From contig NZ_BMRZ01000001.1 of NCBI RefSeq assembly GCF_014648895.1, positions 248,001 through 312,000 on the forward strand: DNA of 64,000 nucleotides. The letters are read 5' to 3'. This document shows, in pieces, positions 50,831 to 59,963 of this stretch. The stretch is from Streptomyces tanashiensis. Its GTDB lineage: Bacteria > Actinomycetota > Actinomycetes > Streptomycetales > Streptomycetaceae. Numbering within the stretch: position 1 is the stretch's first letter; each line of letters opens with the position of its first letter. The position numbers were made by a program, and so were the translations under genes. The notes beneath the pieces are model-generated. The model searched no databases. It worked only from the letters and a program-made list of their open reading frames with translations, and was not told the origin of the DNA.

Positions 50831-50865
50831 GGAGGCCCGGCACCCCTTGTGGGTGCCGGGCCTCC
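50831..50865. terminator. Bidirectional terminator between kgd and the conflict-system array
   Basis: A perfect 15-bp stem (GGAGGCCCGGCACCC at 50831-50845 with 50851-50865) and five-base loop lie between the convergent kgd and TIR/NB-ARC/TPR genes. It can end both transcripts. Confidence 0.85.
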
Positions 50866-50891
50866 GGCGTTTCCGGTGCGCGTACGGGCGG

Positions 50892-53800
50892 TCAGCCCAG
50901 GTTGGCCTCGAAGTCCCAGTAGGGCCGGTTGCGCTGGCGTGCCGACAGGGTGTGCGGGTGCTGGGCGCCCAGCGTGCGGGTGAGGGTGAGCAGGGCGTCC
51001 TCCTCCAGCTTCCCGGCCTCCTCGGTCTCCCTGAGTCCGCGCAGGTCGGTGGCGAGGGCCACCTGGCACGACAGGGTGAGCGGGTGCTCGTTGCCGAGGG
51101 TGTGCCGGGCGCGGCGGAGGGTGTCCCGGCTGAGCTCGGCCGCGTCGTGCACCCGGCCGTTGAAGTTGCGGGCGGCTCCGGCGTTGAGCGCACAGCCGAG
51201 CACCCAGGGGTGGTCGGACCCGAGCGAGGAGGTCAGTCCGGCGAGCGCGGCCTCCAGGATGGCCAGGGCGTCCGCGCGTTCGCCGGACGCCTGGAGGACG
51301 AGGGCGGTGTTGGCGAGGACGCCGGTGGCGACCGGGTGCGCGGGTCCGAGGAGGGCCCGGTAGCCGGCCTCGGCCTCGCGGCTGAGTTCGCGGGCGTGGT
51401 CGAGGTCGCCGTGTTCGCGGAGGTAGTTGGCGTAGTTGTTGATCGACGAGAGGGTGATGTAGTGGTCGCGCCCGTGCACCTGCTGCATCTGTTCGAGCAG
51501 GCTCGCCATGGTGGCACCGAGGTCCTGCTGGAAACTGCCCTCCCGCCGACGGCACAGAGCGAGCTGCGCCCGGGCGTACAGGGTCTGCAGGTGCTGCGGC
51601 CCCATGATCCGGACGTGCACGCGGACGTTGGCCTCCTGACGGGCCAGCGCCTCACGGTACTGGCCGAGTAGGCGCTGGTCCTGAGCGACGTTGTTGCCGA
51701 GGATGAGGGTCTGCGAGTGCAGGGCGCCCAGAGCGCTCTCCGCGCGGGCGAGGGAGGCGATGTCCTGTTCGTACGCCTCCTTGTATCGTCCGAGCATCCG
51801 CAGGGCGACCCCGAGGTTGTTCCCGGCGACGAGGGTGAGGAATTCGTTCTCGCCGAGGAGGCGCTGGGACTCGGCAACGACGTCGCGCTGCATCCGTTCC
51901 GATTCCTGGTACTGCCCGAGGTAGCGGAGGTCACTGGCGATGGAGATGGCCGAACGGAGAGAGCCGAGCGGGTCGGGAGTCGCTGCCTCGTCGAGGCGGG
52001 CGCGCAGGGCGAGATCGAGTTGGTACGCGTCGCGGAAGCGTCCGTAATTGCGCAGGATGGAGCACTCCTGGTTGGTGAGCTCCTGCATCTCGGGGCTCAC
52101 CGGGTCCATGAAGGTGGACCAGGTCTCCCGGATCCGCTCCGCGAGCCGGATGCCGGCCCGGTATTCGGCGCTGCGGAAGCAGTAGCGCAGACAGTTGAGC
52201 ACGGCGGTCTGCACGCGTGGGTTCCGGCTGGCCAGGGCTCCGGAGGGTTCCAGGTGGGGCAAGAGTTCGGCGTAGCGGGGCCAGTTCCGGCTGTCCAGGG
52301 GGTTGCCGGGATCGGCCTCGGCGAGCAGGGTGCGGACGGCCTTGCGGTGGGCCGTGCGGTGTTCGCCGTCGGTGAGCCGGGCGACGATGTCGTGGACGAG
52401 CCGGTGCATGTGCACGGACTCCTGGTGGGGCCCCATCTCCCCGCTCGCGACCGGGCCGCGTGACTCACGGCTGAGCACGGAGTAGTTGACCAGGGTGTCC
52501 AGGGCCCGCGACCAGGCGGCGAGGTCGGTGACCATCCAGCGCAGGTCCTCGGGGAGGTCGGCCTGCGGGTAGGCGCGGACGATGCCGAGCGGGATGCGGC
52601 CGGGGGCGAAGGAGGCACACAGGCTGAGCACGTCGATGGCCTGCGGCTGGGTGCGTCGGAGCCGGTTGATCAGTATCGACCAGGAGGTCAGGGAGGCGTT
52701 GGGGATGCCGTCGCCGCCAGCTGGCTCGTCCATCGCATTGATCCGTCCCTCCCGGACCATGCGCAGGTACTCGGGGACCTCCATCCGGGACTCGCCGAGC
52801 CAGGCGGCGGCCTGGACCAGCTGCAGCGGCACGTCGCCGAACTCGGCGGCGACCTCGTCGGCCTCGGGCGCGGTGATGTGCGGGGCACGGCGCATCAGGT
52901 AGGCCGTGGACTCGGCCCGGTCGAAGCCGCGGATGTTCAGGGTGTCCGTGAACTCGTCCCAGCCGCGGTTTCGGGAGGTGATCAGTACGTGGCCGGGACC
53001 GTGCGGCAGCATCACGTTCGCGCCGTCGGTGTCGTCCCAGCCGTCGAAGATGACGAGCCAGCGAGAGTGCGGGTCGCCACGGCGCAGGGCCTCGCGGACT
53101 GCGCGGATGCGTTCGCCGGGCTCGTTGCCGGTGGTCAGGCCGAGTTCGGCAGCGAGTTCGCCCAAGCGGTCGCGCTGCACGTTGCGGTCGTCGGAGCTGA
53201 CCCACCAGACGACGTCGTAGTCGGAGCTGAAGCGGTGGGCGTACTCGGCGGCCATCTGGGTCTTGCCGATGCCGGACATGCCGACCAGGGTGCATGCGGC
53301 GTTGCCGCGCCCGGCGTCCATGAGTCGCGCCTGAAGCTCGGTGAGCAGGTCGTCGCGGCCGGTGAAGCGCGGGTTGCGGCGCGGGATCTCGCCCCAGATC
53401 TCAGGGGGCGTGTCCGGGAAGCGGACGAGGGCCCCGGCGGGCAGCCGGCGGCCCGCGGCACGGCGCGGATCGATGCCGAGCCGGCTGAGCAGCCGGGCCT
53501 CGGCCTCCTCCTCGCCGACGCCCCACAGGCTGACGGGTTCGAGGACGGCGGTGGCCGGGAGCAGGGGCCGGTTGGTGAGGTTGACCGCGGCGAACCGCTC
53601 GGAATGGGCGGCGACGAAGCCGCGCAGCACGTCGTTCCACTCGCCGGCCGCACGTGGGCCGAGCTGGAAGAACCAGTCGTCCAGGACGAGCAGCACCTGG
53701 CCACGGGCGAGCAGCAGGTCGCCGAGGGAGTCTTCGAGGGGCACCTCGCGCGGAGGGTCCCAGCGCTGGAGGGTGGCGCGCACGCCGTGGGCATCGAGCC

Positions 53801-53915
53801 GTTGGTTGACCCAGGTCGCCCAAGGGCGGTGATAGCCGGGAAAGACCACCAGGACGTGTTCCGGCCCGTTCCTGTCCCCGTGGTCCGCCGCACCGCCGGA
53901 CCGCTGTTCCGCCAT
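50892..53915 (-). CDS. TIR-like/NB-ARC/TPR protein (FxsT-type)
   Basis: 1007 residues from the ATG at 53915, which has GGGAG nine bases upstream; an ATG at 53957 would add 14 residues but lacks a ribosome-binding site. Residues about 18-150 look like a TIR domain (VLVVFPGYHRPWATWVNQRL, then LQRWDPP and VLLVLDDWF). NPRFTGRDDLL introduces an NB-ARC ATPase with P-loop GMSGIGKT (about 212-219) and Walker B WLVIFDGWDD. From about residue 600 to the end are tetratricopeptide repeats (RMLGRYKEAYEQD, LLGQYREALARQE and similar). This matches the FxSxx-COOH-system TPR proteins. The layout is that of a STAND immune-type switch: TPRs sense, NB-ARC gates, TIR acts. Confidence 0.88.
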   Translation of the reverse strand: MAEQRSGGAADHGDRNGPEHVLVVFPGYHRPWATWVNQRLDAHGVRATLQRWDPPREVPLEDSLGDLLLARGQVLLVLDDWFFQLGPRAAGEWNDVLRGFVAAHSERFAAVNLTNRPLLPATAVLEPVSLWGVGEEEAEARLLSRLGIDPRRAAGRRLPAGALVRFPDTPPEIWGEIPRRNPRFTGRDDLLTELQARLMDAGRGNAACTLVGMSGIGKTQMAAEYAHRFSSDYDVVWWVSSDDRNVQRDRLGELAAELGLTTGNEPGERIRAVREALRRGDPHSRWLVIFDGWDDTDGANVMLPHGPGHVLITSRNRGWDEFTDTLNIRGFDRAESTAYLMRRAPHITAPEADEVAAEFGDVPLQLVQAAAWLGESRMEVPEYLRMVREGRINAMDEPAGGDGIPNASLTSWSILINRLRRTQPQAIDVLSLCASFAPGRIPLGIVRAYPQADLPEDLRWMVTDLAAWSRALDTLVNYSVLSRESRGPVASGEMGPHQESVHMHRLVHDIVARLTDGEHRTAHRKAVRTLLAEADPGNPLDSRNWPRYAELLPHLEPSGALASRNPRVQTAVLNCLRYCFRSAEYRAGIRLAERIRETWSTFMDPVSPEMQELTNQECSILRNYGRFRDAYQLDLALRARLDEAATPDPLGSLRSAISIASDLRYLGQYQESERMQRDVVAESQRLLGENEFLTLVAGNNLGVALRMLGRYKEAYEQDIASLARAESALGALHSQTLILGNNVAQDQRLLGQYREALARQEANVRVHVRIMGPQHLQTLYARAQLALCRRREGSFQQDLGATMASLLEQMQQVHGRDHYITLSSINNYANYLREHGDLDHARELSREAEAGYRALLGPAHPVATGVLANTALVLQASGERADALAILEAALAGLTSSLGSDHPWVLGCALNAGAARNFNGRVHDAAELSRDTLRRARHTLGNEHPLTLSCQVALATDLRGLRETEEAGKLEEDALLTLTRTLGAQHPHTLSARQRNRPYWDFEANLG

Positions 53916-53974
53916 CTGTCGTGTCTCCCGTCCCGCTCCCGCGCAACGCAGTGTCATGTGCCGTGGGCACAGTG

Positions 53975-55252
53975 TTACCCAGCGGCCAGGGGAGCCGCGC
54001 CGAGGCTCGCGTGGTGCCGCCTCATTTGCTCCGCGAACTCCCGCCCCTCCGGAGTCAGTTCATCGGATTCAAGCAGGATCGCCAGCGCTTCACCCACCTG
54101 ATCGTGGAGTTCGTCGAACTGTTGCCCGGCATCGGACCGCCAGGACTTCCGCACCCCGTCGACGGTGGCCGCGCGCCGCCACAGATCGGCGAGCGCCAGA
54201 TGCGCGTAGGCTCCGTGCAGCACACCTGCGATGGGCCGCAGGTCGGGCCGCCAGCCGACCTGGTGCACGGCGTCCCGCCCGGGGCCGTACAGCGGCACGA
54301 TCTCGTGAAGCGTGGCCAGCTTGCTGTGGTGCAGCTCGTGGACGAGCGTCTCGGCCATCCCCTGTGCCCCGTCGGGCAGCGAGGTCAGCACGGCTCCGGG
54401 AGCGGCGCTCAGTGTGGCGCCGCGGTGCCGCGACCCTCGAGGGACGAGCGGCACGATCACACGGACCGAGCGGGTGACCTCGACGGCCCGGCCGGGGTCG
54501 GTGTACGCGAGCAGCTCGTGGGCCGCGTGCCAGCGAGCGGACCAGGCGGCGTGGTCGATGTCGTCGTGGTCGGCGGCGGTGCCGACGGAGCCGCCCGCCG
54601 CGCCCACCGGCACCCTGTACGGGTCGAGGTCGTCCAGACGTGCGGTGCCACGGGGCAGCGGACGCACCGGGCTCCAGTCGGGCCCTCGGCCCGCGAGCAC
54701 GCCGTGGCGCCGGTCGACGAGGGTGAGGACGGCGGGCGCGGGATGCCGGGCGCCGTCCGGATGGAACCGTACGGTCCGGTCGTCGGCACTGATCCGGACG
54801 CGGTCCGCGGCCACCCTCAGCCGCCCCACGCCCGGCAGGGAGAGCAGGCCGTCCGGGTTCTCGACGGTCAGGTCGAGCGGGCCGCCGCAGCGCAGGGCTG
54901 CAGTGAGCGAGACCATGTCGAGGCGGGCCAGCAGCCGGTCGAAGCCGGGCCCGGCGGGCTCGGCGAGCACGGTGGCCAGCCAGACACCGGTCATCGGGTA
55001 GTCGAGGACGTCACGGACCACGGCGGGGTGGCCTCGCTCGACCCGTTCGAGCAGGTCCCAGGAGCGCTCGAAGCGGCCGAGGGCGCCGGGCTCGACGGCC
55101 TCGCGCTGCCCGTGGACGCGGACCAGGAGCGCCTTGAGGAGCAGCAGCCGCCGGGTGTGCAGGGCGGACCGCAGCAGGGTCAGCCCGGCCGGGGCGGAGC
55201 TGGTCCGGGCCAGCTCGGCGAAGGCCGGCGCGGGCAGCGGCGCGACGTTCAT
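53975..55252 (-). CDS. HExxH-motif putative peptide beta-hydroxylase
   Basis: 425 residues, ATG with GGGGAGG upstream. The diagnostic motif ETLVHELHHSK (HELHH about 305-309) and the later VLHGAYAHLALADLWRR match the HExxH family of peptide-modifying enzymes linked to FxSxx-type RiPPs, some of which are described as 2-oxoglutarate-dependent peptide beta-hydroxylases. The N-terminal half is helical. Not a protease, despite HExxH. It lies 90 bp after a small peptide gene with an FxsA-like leader, so that peptide is the likely substrate. The iron/2-oxoglutarate chemistry is family knowledge and is not shown by this sequence. Confidence 0.85.
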   Translation of the reverse strand: MNVAPLPAPAFAELARTSSAPAGLTLLRSALHTRRLLLLKALLVRVHGQREAVEPGALGRFERSWDLLERVERGHPAVVRDVLDYPMTGVWLATVLAEPAGPGFDRLLARLDMVSLTAALRCGGPLDLTVENPDGLLSLPGVGRLRVAADRVRISADDRTVRFHPDGARHPAPAVLTLVDRRHGVLAGRGPDWSPVRPLPRGTARLDDLDPYRVPVGAAGGSVGTAADHDDIDHAAWSARWHAAHELLAYTDPGRAVEVTRSVRVIVPLVPRGSRHRGATLSAAPGAVLTSLPDGAQGMAETLVHELHHSKLATLHEIVPLYGPGRDAVHQVGWRPDLRPIAGVLHGAYAHLALADLWRRAATVDGVRKSWRSDAGQQFDELHDQVGEALAILLESDELTPEGREFAEQMRRHHASLGAAPLAAG

Positions 55253-55342
55253 GCCCGCCTCCCCTTACGTCGTGCCGGTCCGCCGTCGACCGGCGGGCAT
55301 CTGGCCGGAAACGGCCGGTCGGCACAGCCGCTCCGGCGGAGA

Positions 55343-55549
55343 TCAGCCGTGGACCCCGTCCCCGGCACTCTCCAACCAGGAATCCCCCAGCTCCTGCGTC
55401 CGCCAGAACACCCGCTCGACGGCGTCTGCCAGGTCGGGATCGTCCATGAAGCGCAAGGTTCGCAGGTCCACGCCGGTGAGGTCGGGCAGGCCCCGGGGCC
55501 GTCCTCCGGCCCGGTCGACGCCTGCGCCCCGCTTCGTGTGCTCCAACAC
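55343..55549 (-). CDS. FxsA-like precursor peptide lacking the FxSxx terminus
   Basis: 68 residues. The GTG start at 55549 has GAGGAGGAG eight bases upstream, a strong signal for so short a gene. The central LPDLTGVDLRTLRFMDDPDL and following ADAVERVF match the leader helix of FxSxx-COOH precursor peptides (LPDLTGV-L-L patterns). The C-terminus reads ELGDSWLESAGDGVHG and has no F-x-S-x-x ending. It is flanked by 90-bp gaps between the vWA-like gene and the HExxH enzyme gene. Candidate modified residues are Asp, Ser and Asn-type side chains in the last 14 residues, but which are used is unknown. Confidence 0.75.
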   Translation of the reverse strand: MLEHTKRGAGVDRAGGRPRGLPDLTGVDLRTLRFMDDPDLADAVERVFWRTQELGDSWLESAGDGVHG

Positions 55550-55639
55550 CCTCGGCTCCTCCTCACCGGCCTTTGCCCCCCACGGTCGTAGCGGCGGAGC
55601 GGTTCTTCCCGACGCCTCGGAGACGGAAACCCGTTCGAC

Positions 55640-58600
55640 TCAACTGCGCCCATGCGCGCCCCCGTTATCCAGCCGTTCCGTTTCCCCTTCGCGCCATGCC
55701 CACCAGGGCGGCGCGATCCGGCGCCGTTCCTCGCGTGAGAGGAGGTCCGGCCGCGGGCGGGGGACGGCGCCGACCTCGGCGAGCAGGGCCCGGGTCCGCT
55801 GCACGTCCGCCCAGTCCACCGGCACCAGTACGCCGTCCAGCCGCCGCCACTGCTCGGCGGCCTCCTCCAGGACGGTGGCGGCGTGGCCGACGCGGTCCAT
55901 CAGGTACAGCACCGCCCCCTGGGCGTGGAGGGCCCGCGCCAGAGTAACCGTGCCGGGGGTGTCGCCGCGGGCGGCGCGGGTACCGTCGGCGGCGCGCTGG
56001 AAGGCGGTGAGAGCGCCGACGAGCTGCCCGTCCCTCGCCGCCTCGCTCAGCTGCAGCTGCACCCAGCCCAGTTGGAGCCAGACCTCGGCCCGGGTCTCCG
56101 GGTCACGGGTTGTGCGAACGGCCTCGTCGAGGAGGTGACGGCTCTCGTACAGGTCCGGCAGGAAGCCCGCGCGGTCGAAGCGCAGGGCGAGCACGCTGCC
56201 GATGAGGATCCGGGCCCGCTCGCGGGCGGCGGCGCCGGCGGGTAGGCAGGTGAGGGCCTCGCGCAGGACGGACTCGGCACGGTCGACCGGCCCGGTCCCG
56301 GTGTCGGCGGCGGCGCGGCGCAGCAGGGACTCGCCCCAGGTGAGCAGGAGCCGGCCTCGCTGTCCGCTCTCGGCGGGGGCGAGCAGAGTGGCCTCCTCGT
56401 ACGCCTCGTCCGCCGCCGCACCGTCGCCGGTGGTCTCGTACAGGCGTGCTCGCGCGACGGTGTGACGCACCTTCAGGGCGCGCCCGTCGCCGACGAGGGC
56501 TTCCGCGCGGTCCAGGACGGGGGTGATGCGGTCCGGTCCGGCCTCGGCGAGGTGCAGGGCGTCGGCGAGGTCGAGCAGGGCGGCGGCGCTCTCCCCGAGG
56601 GCGAGGGCCTTGGTGAGCTCCTCGGCCGCCGCGGCGCCGTCGCCGCGCGCCAGGAGCAGCCTTCCCCGGCGCAGGTGCAGGGTGGGCCGGGCGGCCGGGG
56701 GCCACTGGTCCGTGTCCCCGGCGAGCGCGTCGAGCGCGGCGTCGAGCTGCCGGACGTCGTCGGTCTCCTGCCACAGGGCGTGGTGGACGACGGCCCGTTC
56801 GAGACGGGCCTCGGCCCAGTGGTCGTCTCCGGGCCGGGCCAGTTCCCCGGCGTGGACGAGGGTGTCGGCGGCCCGGGTGAGGAGCTCGCGGCGGTTGCCC
56901 GCCCGCCGGGCGGCCCCGGTGCCCGCCTCCGCGGACAGGATGCGGCCGAGGACGACCCGGGCCTCGACGGGCGCGGCCGGAAGCGCCTCCTCGGCGCGCT
57001 CGCGGGCGGCCGAGAGGAGAGCGGGGTCGGACTGGGCGCGTCCCTGGTCGAGGAGGCGGCGGGCCTCGGTGAGCGGGTCGGGGGTGACGAGGTCGGGGTG
57101 GTAGAAGCGGAGCACGCGCGCGGGGATGCGGGCGAACAGTTCCGCCTCGGCGCCCTCGGGCCCGGTGGTGTCGTCGGTCGCGTCGGGCGGGGTGGCGAGG
57201 CCGGGTCCGCCCTCGCCGTCGGCGGCGGGGCCGTGGCCGGCGAGCCGGGCGGCGGCGAGCGCCGGGAAGTTGCGCATGCCCTGGCCGAAGTTGCGCTCCA
57301 CGTAGGCCGAGCAGTGCTTGAGGACGAGGGCGGCGGCGCCGGGGTCGAGCGAGCCGAGGAGGAGCTGCTGGATGCCGGGCGGATAGCTGAAGCAGGGGTA
57401 CGGGGCGGGGCCGGGGAGCCGGCGCAGGAGCCCGCTGAGCAGGACCTCGGCCAGCTCCATGGGCCCGGTGTCGGGCAGCATCGCGCGCTGGACGAGCTGC
57501 ATGACGGGGAGGGTGAGCGGGGCCGCCGCGAGCTGGACGGCGAGCCGGAGCGCCCCCGGGGAGGCGCCCGCCCGGAAGGCGCGCAGGAGTTCCTCGTCGC
57601 CGCGAGGGGCGCGGGGTGTCCGGGGCGCCTGCGGCCGTGCCGGTTCGGGGGTGAGCCAGGCGGCCCAGCCGCGGACGGTGTCGCCGCCGTGGCCGGTGTG
57701 GAGCCGGGCCCAGGAGGCGAAGGCCTCGGGGGTGGGGGTGAGCACGGGAACGGCCCGCCGGGCCGGGTCGAGGACCGCCCAGGGTTCGTCGTCGGAGCGG
57801 AAGGCGGCGGGGCCCCCGGGGCGCGCGGAGCGCTGGAAGGTGCCCGGTTCGGCGGGGAGCGCGGTGCGCGGCCAGAGGCGCGGCGGCAGCGGCTGGACGA
57901 GGGCGAGCGGGGAGTGGCGGGGCCACTGGCGCAGGAAGCGGTGGGCGGCGCCGCGCTGCCAGAGGGGTCCGACGCAGTCGCTGACGACGAGGGTGAGGCG
58001 GCGCCCGGTGGGGTCGTGGAGCTGGTCGACGGGGCGGAGCCGTGGCCGGCCGTCGGCGCCGGAGGTGGTGGTGACGAGCGGGGGGCCTTCGCCGGTGTCG
58101 TACAGGCGGTGGACCTGGACGTCGCGGAACGCGCCGGACTGCTGGCAGGCCTGGCGGAGCTCCTCGACCATGCGGTCCCAGACGATCATGGCGGGGCCGG
58201 TGTCCATGAGGAGCTGGATGTCGGGCCGGCGGCCGGCGGCGGGGCGCAGGACCGGGGTGAGGATGCCGGCCGCGGCGCTGCGCTCGGCGGTGGCCTCCTC
58301 GTCGAGGGTGCCCTCGCCGGGGCGCGGCGGGGCGGGCGCGTACCCCCGCAGCGGGCGCAGGGCCTTCTGGAGGCCGAGGAGTCCGGGCAGGGCGTTGGCG
58401 CCGGGCGCGCGTACGGGCAGGGCGGCGCCCCGTCTCGTACCGCCGCCGGGGCCACCGCGTACTCCGTCCGCCGCGGCGGCTCCGCCGCGCATGTGGAGGG
58501 CGACGGACTCGTGGCTTCCGGTACGCCGGGACGGGCGCTCGGGCGTGCGCGAGGGCGCCTCCTCGCGATTGGCCGGATCTCGCCCCTCGTCGGCGGTCGG

Positions 58601-58780
58601 GGCGGTCACCGTGCTCCCGTCGTCCGTGCGGGAGGGCGGCTCCGGAGCCGGGGTTTCCGGTTCCGGCAGCCACTGGGACAGCCAGAGCGCGTCCGCGACC
58701 GCCTCGGCGGACGGGTCCGCCCCGCCCGCCCGCAGTCTGCGGGTCAGCTCCTCCAGAGGCATCCGGTGCGTCCGGTGCAT
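55640..58780 (-). CDS. vWA-like/TPR protein (SAV_2336-type) of a MoxR-vWA-VMAP system
   Basis: 1046 residues; ATG at 58780 with GAGGTG eight bases upstream, 7 bp after the MoxR stop. MPLEELTRRLRAGG and LWLSQWLP at the N-terminus match SAV_2336-type proteins. A disordered region follows, then a vWA-like Rossmann domain (about 186-330) with a degenerate metal site, LLMDTGPAM in place of DxSxS, and LTLVVSDCVGPLW. From about residue 560 onward are helical repeats of TPR type. In vWA-MoxR ternary systems this protein is the adaptor between the ATPase and the effector. Confidence 0.82.
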   Translation of the reverse strand: MHRTHRMPLEELTRRLRAGGADPSAEAVADALWLSQWLPEPETPAPEPPSRTDDGSTVTAPTADEGRDPANREEAPSRTPERPSRRTGSHESVALHMRGGAAAADGVRGGPGGGTRRGAALPVRAPGANALPGLLGLQKALRPLRGYAPAPPRPGEGTLDEEATAERSAAAGILTPVLRPAAGRRPDIQLLMDTGPAMIVWDRMVEELRQACQQSGAFRDVQVHRLYDTGEGPPLVTTTSGADGRPRLRPVDQLHDPTGRRLTLVVSDCVGPLWQRGAAHRFLRQWPRHSPLALVQPLPPRLWPRTALPAEPGTFQRSARPGGPAAFRSDDEPWAVLDPARRAVPVLTPTPEAFASWARLHTGHGGDTVRGWAAWLTPEPARPQAPRTPRAPRGDEELLRAFRAGASPGALRLAVQLAAAPLTLPVMQLVQRAMLPDTGPMELAEVLLSGLLRRLPGPAPYPCFSYPPGIQQLLLGSLDPGAAALVLKHCSAYVERNFGQGMRNFPALAAARLAGHGPAADGEGGPGLATPPDATDDTTGPEGAEAELFARIPARVLRFYHPDLVTPDPLTEARRLLDQGRAQSDPALLSAARERAEEALPAAPVEARVVLGRILSAEAGTGAARRAGNRRELLTRAADTLVHAGELARPGDDHWAEARLERAVVHHALWQETDDVRQLDAALDALAGDTDQWPPAARPTLHLRRGRLLLARGDGAAAAEELTKALALGESAAALLDLADALHLAEAGPDRITPVLDRAEALVGDGRALKVRHTVARARLYETTGDGAAADEAYEEATLLAPAESGQRGRLLLTWGESLLRRAAADTGTGPVDRAESVLREALTCLPAGAAARERARILIGSVLALRFDRAGFLPDLYESRHLLDEAVRTTRDPETRAEVWLQLGWVQLQLSEAARDGQLVGALTAFQRAADGTRAARGDTPGTVTLARALHAQGAVLYLMDRVGHAATVLEEAAEQWRRLDGVLVPVDWADVQRTRALLAEVGAVPRPRPDLLSREERRRIAPPWWAWREGETERLDNGGAHGRS

Positions 58781-58787
58781 CCGGTCA

Positions 58788-59807
58788 TCACCTCGGCTGA
58801 TCGAGTGGCTGCATGAGCATGTCCGCGATGCGTTCCCTGGTCACCCGCTCGGCGCGGGAGGCGTGCTGGGTGAGGTAGAGCGCGTTGAGCAGCTGGTCGG
58901 TGGCGATGACCTCGCCCGGCTCGCGGTTCAGGAAGCGCTGGACCAGGCCCTGTTCGCCGTCGCCCGAGGCGGCGTCGGTCCCGAGATGGGCCTCGATCAT
59001 GGCGCCGAGCTGCTCCTCGCCGGGAGGTTCGAGCTCCAGACGGATGCAGCGGCGCAACAGGGCGGCGGGGAAGTCCCGTTCGCCGTTGGAGGTGAGCACG
59101 ATGAACGGGAAGGTGGTGCAGCGGATCCGGCCGCCGTACACCGGCACCTTGCGGCCGTCGTCGCTGAGCACCTCGACGACGGGCTCCCGGTCGGCGAGCC
59201 GCTCCAGCTCGGGGATGGCGAACTCGCCCTCCTCCAGCGCGTTCAGGAGGTCGTTGGGCAGGTCGAGGTCGCTCTTGTCGAGCTCGTCGATGAGCAGTAC
59301 GCGGGGCTGCTCGGAGGGGAGCAGCGCGGTGCCGAGCGGTCCGAGCCGGATGTACGAGCCGATGCCGGCCGGGGCCGCGGCGGCGGAGCCGGGCGCACCG
59401 GTCTGGGCGCGCTCCAGCTGGACGTCCTGGAGGCGGCCGATGGCGTCGTACCGGTAGAGGCCGTCCTGGAGGGTGGAGCGGCTGACGATGGGCCAGCGCA
59501 GCACGCGGCCGAGGCCCAGCTCGTGGGCGACGGCGTGCGCGAGGGTGGACTTGCCGGTGCCCGGGTTGCCGGTGACGAGGAGCGGACGGCGCAGGTACAG
59601 CGCGGCGTTGACGGCGTCGGTCTCGGCGGGCCGGGGATGGTGGTTCTGGACGAGTCTGCGCTTGACGCCGAGCCGGCGGTCGGAACCGGCGAGGGTGTCG
59701 TCGGCTCCGCCCGTCGAGAAGTCGCGCCAGGGCGGTGGGGCGGGCAGGCGCCGTATCTCGTCGTGCGGATGCCCGGCCCCACGGTAGATCCGCCAATCGT
59801 TCACCAT
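58788..59807 (-). CDS. MoxR-type AAA+ ATPase
   Basis: 339 residues from the ATG at 59807 (GAAGGAG upstream). Walker A TGNPGTGKST (about 80-88), Walker B LLIDELDKSD (about 171-178), sensor 1 FIVLTSNGERDFPAALLRRC with Arg fingers, and a C-terminal lid. A disordered Ala/Gly/Pro insert sits about residues 135-150. MoxR ATPases remodel partner proteins together with vWA-domain proteins. The next gene downstream encodes such a partner. A 313-bp gap to the upstream protease gene suggests a separate promoter may exist. Confidence 0.92.
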   Translation of the reverse strand: MVNDWRIYRGAGHPHDEIRRLPAPPPWRDFSTGGADDTLAGSDRRLGVKRRLVQNHHPRPAETDAVNAALYLRRPLLVTGNPGTGKSTLAHAVAHELGLGRVLRWPIVSRSTLQDGLYRYDAIGRLQDVQLERAQTGAPGSAAAAPAGIGSYIRLGPLGTALLPSEQPRVLLIDELDKSDLDLPNDLLNALEEGEFAIPELERLADREPVVEVLSDDGRKVPVYGGRIRCTTFPFIVLTSNGERDFPAALLRRCIRLELEPPGEEQLGAMIEAHLGTDAASGDGEQGLVQRFLNREPGEVIATDQLLNALYLTQHASRAERVTRERIADMLMQPLDQPR

Positions 59808-59963
59808 GAACTCCTTCTGGCTGTGGTGTGCTTGGCCGGGCCCTCCGAACGTACCGCCGGGGGACCACCCCTGCCGACCCCCAAATCGGTCGTCCCGGGC
59901 GGGCCGTGAGCCGCCGGACGCGCGGCGCGGGGCGGTCCGGACGGATCCCCCGACCGCCTCGGA

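Noticed and set aside
46804..51555. Very long minus-strand open frame opposite kgd
   Set aside because: It is the antisense of a clearly recognised gene; its composition (Arg/Gly/Leu/Val/Asp strings) is what high-GC third positions give in that frame.
53975..55252. HExxH taken as a zinc metalloprotease
   Set aside because: The surrounding residues and the HGAYAH motif fit the peptide-modifying HExxH family, and the neighbouring FxsA-like peptide supports that reading.
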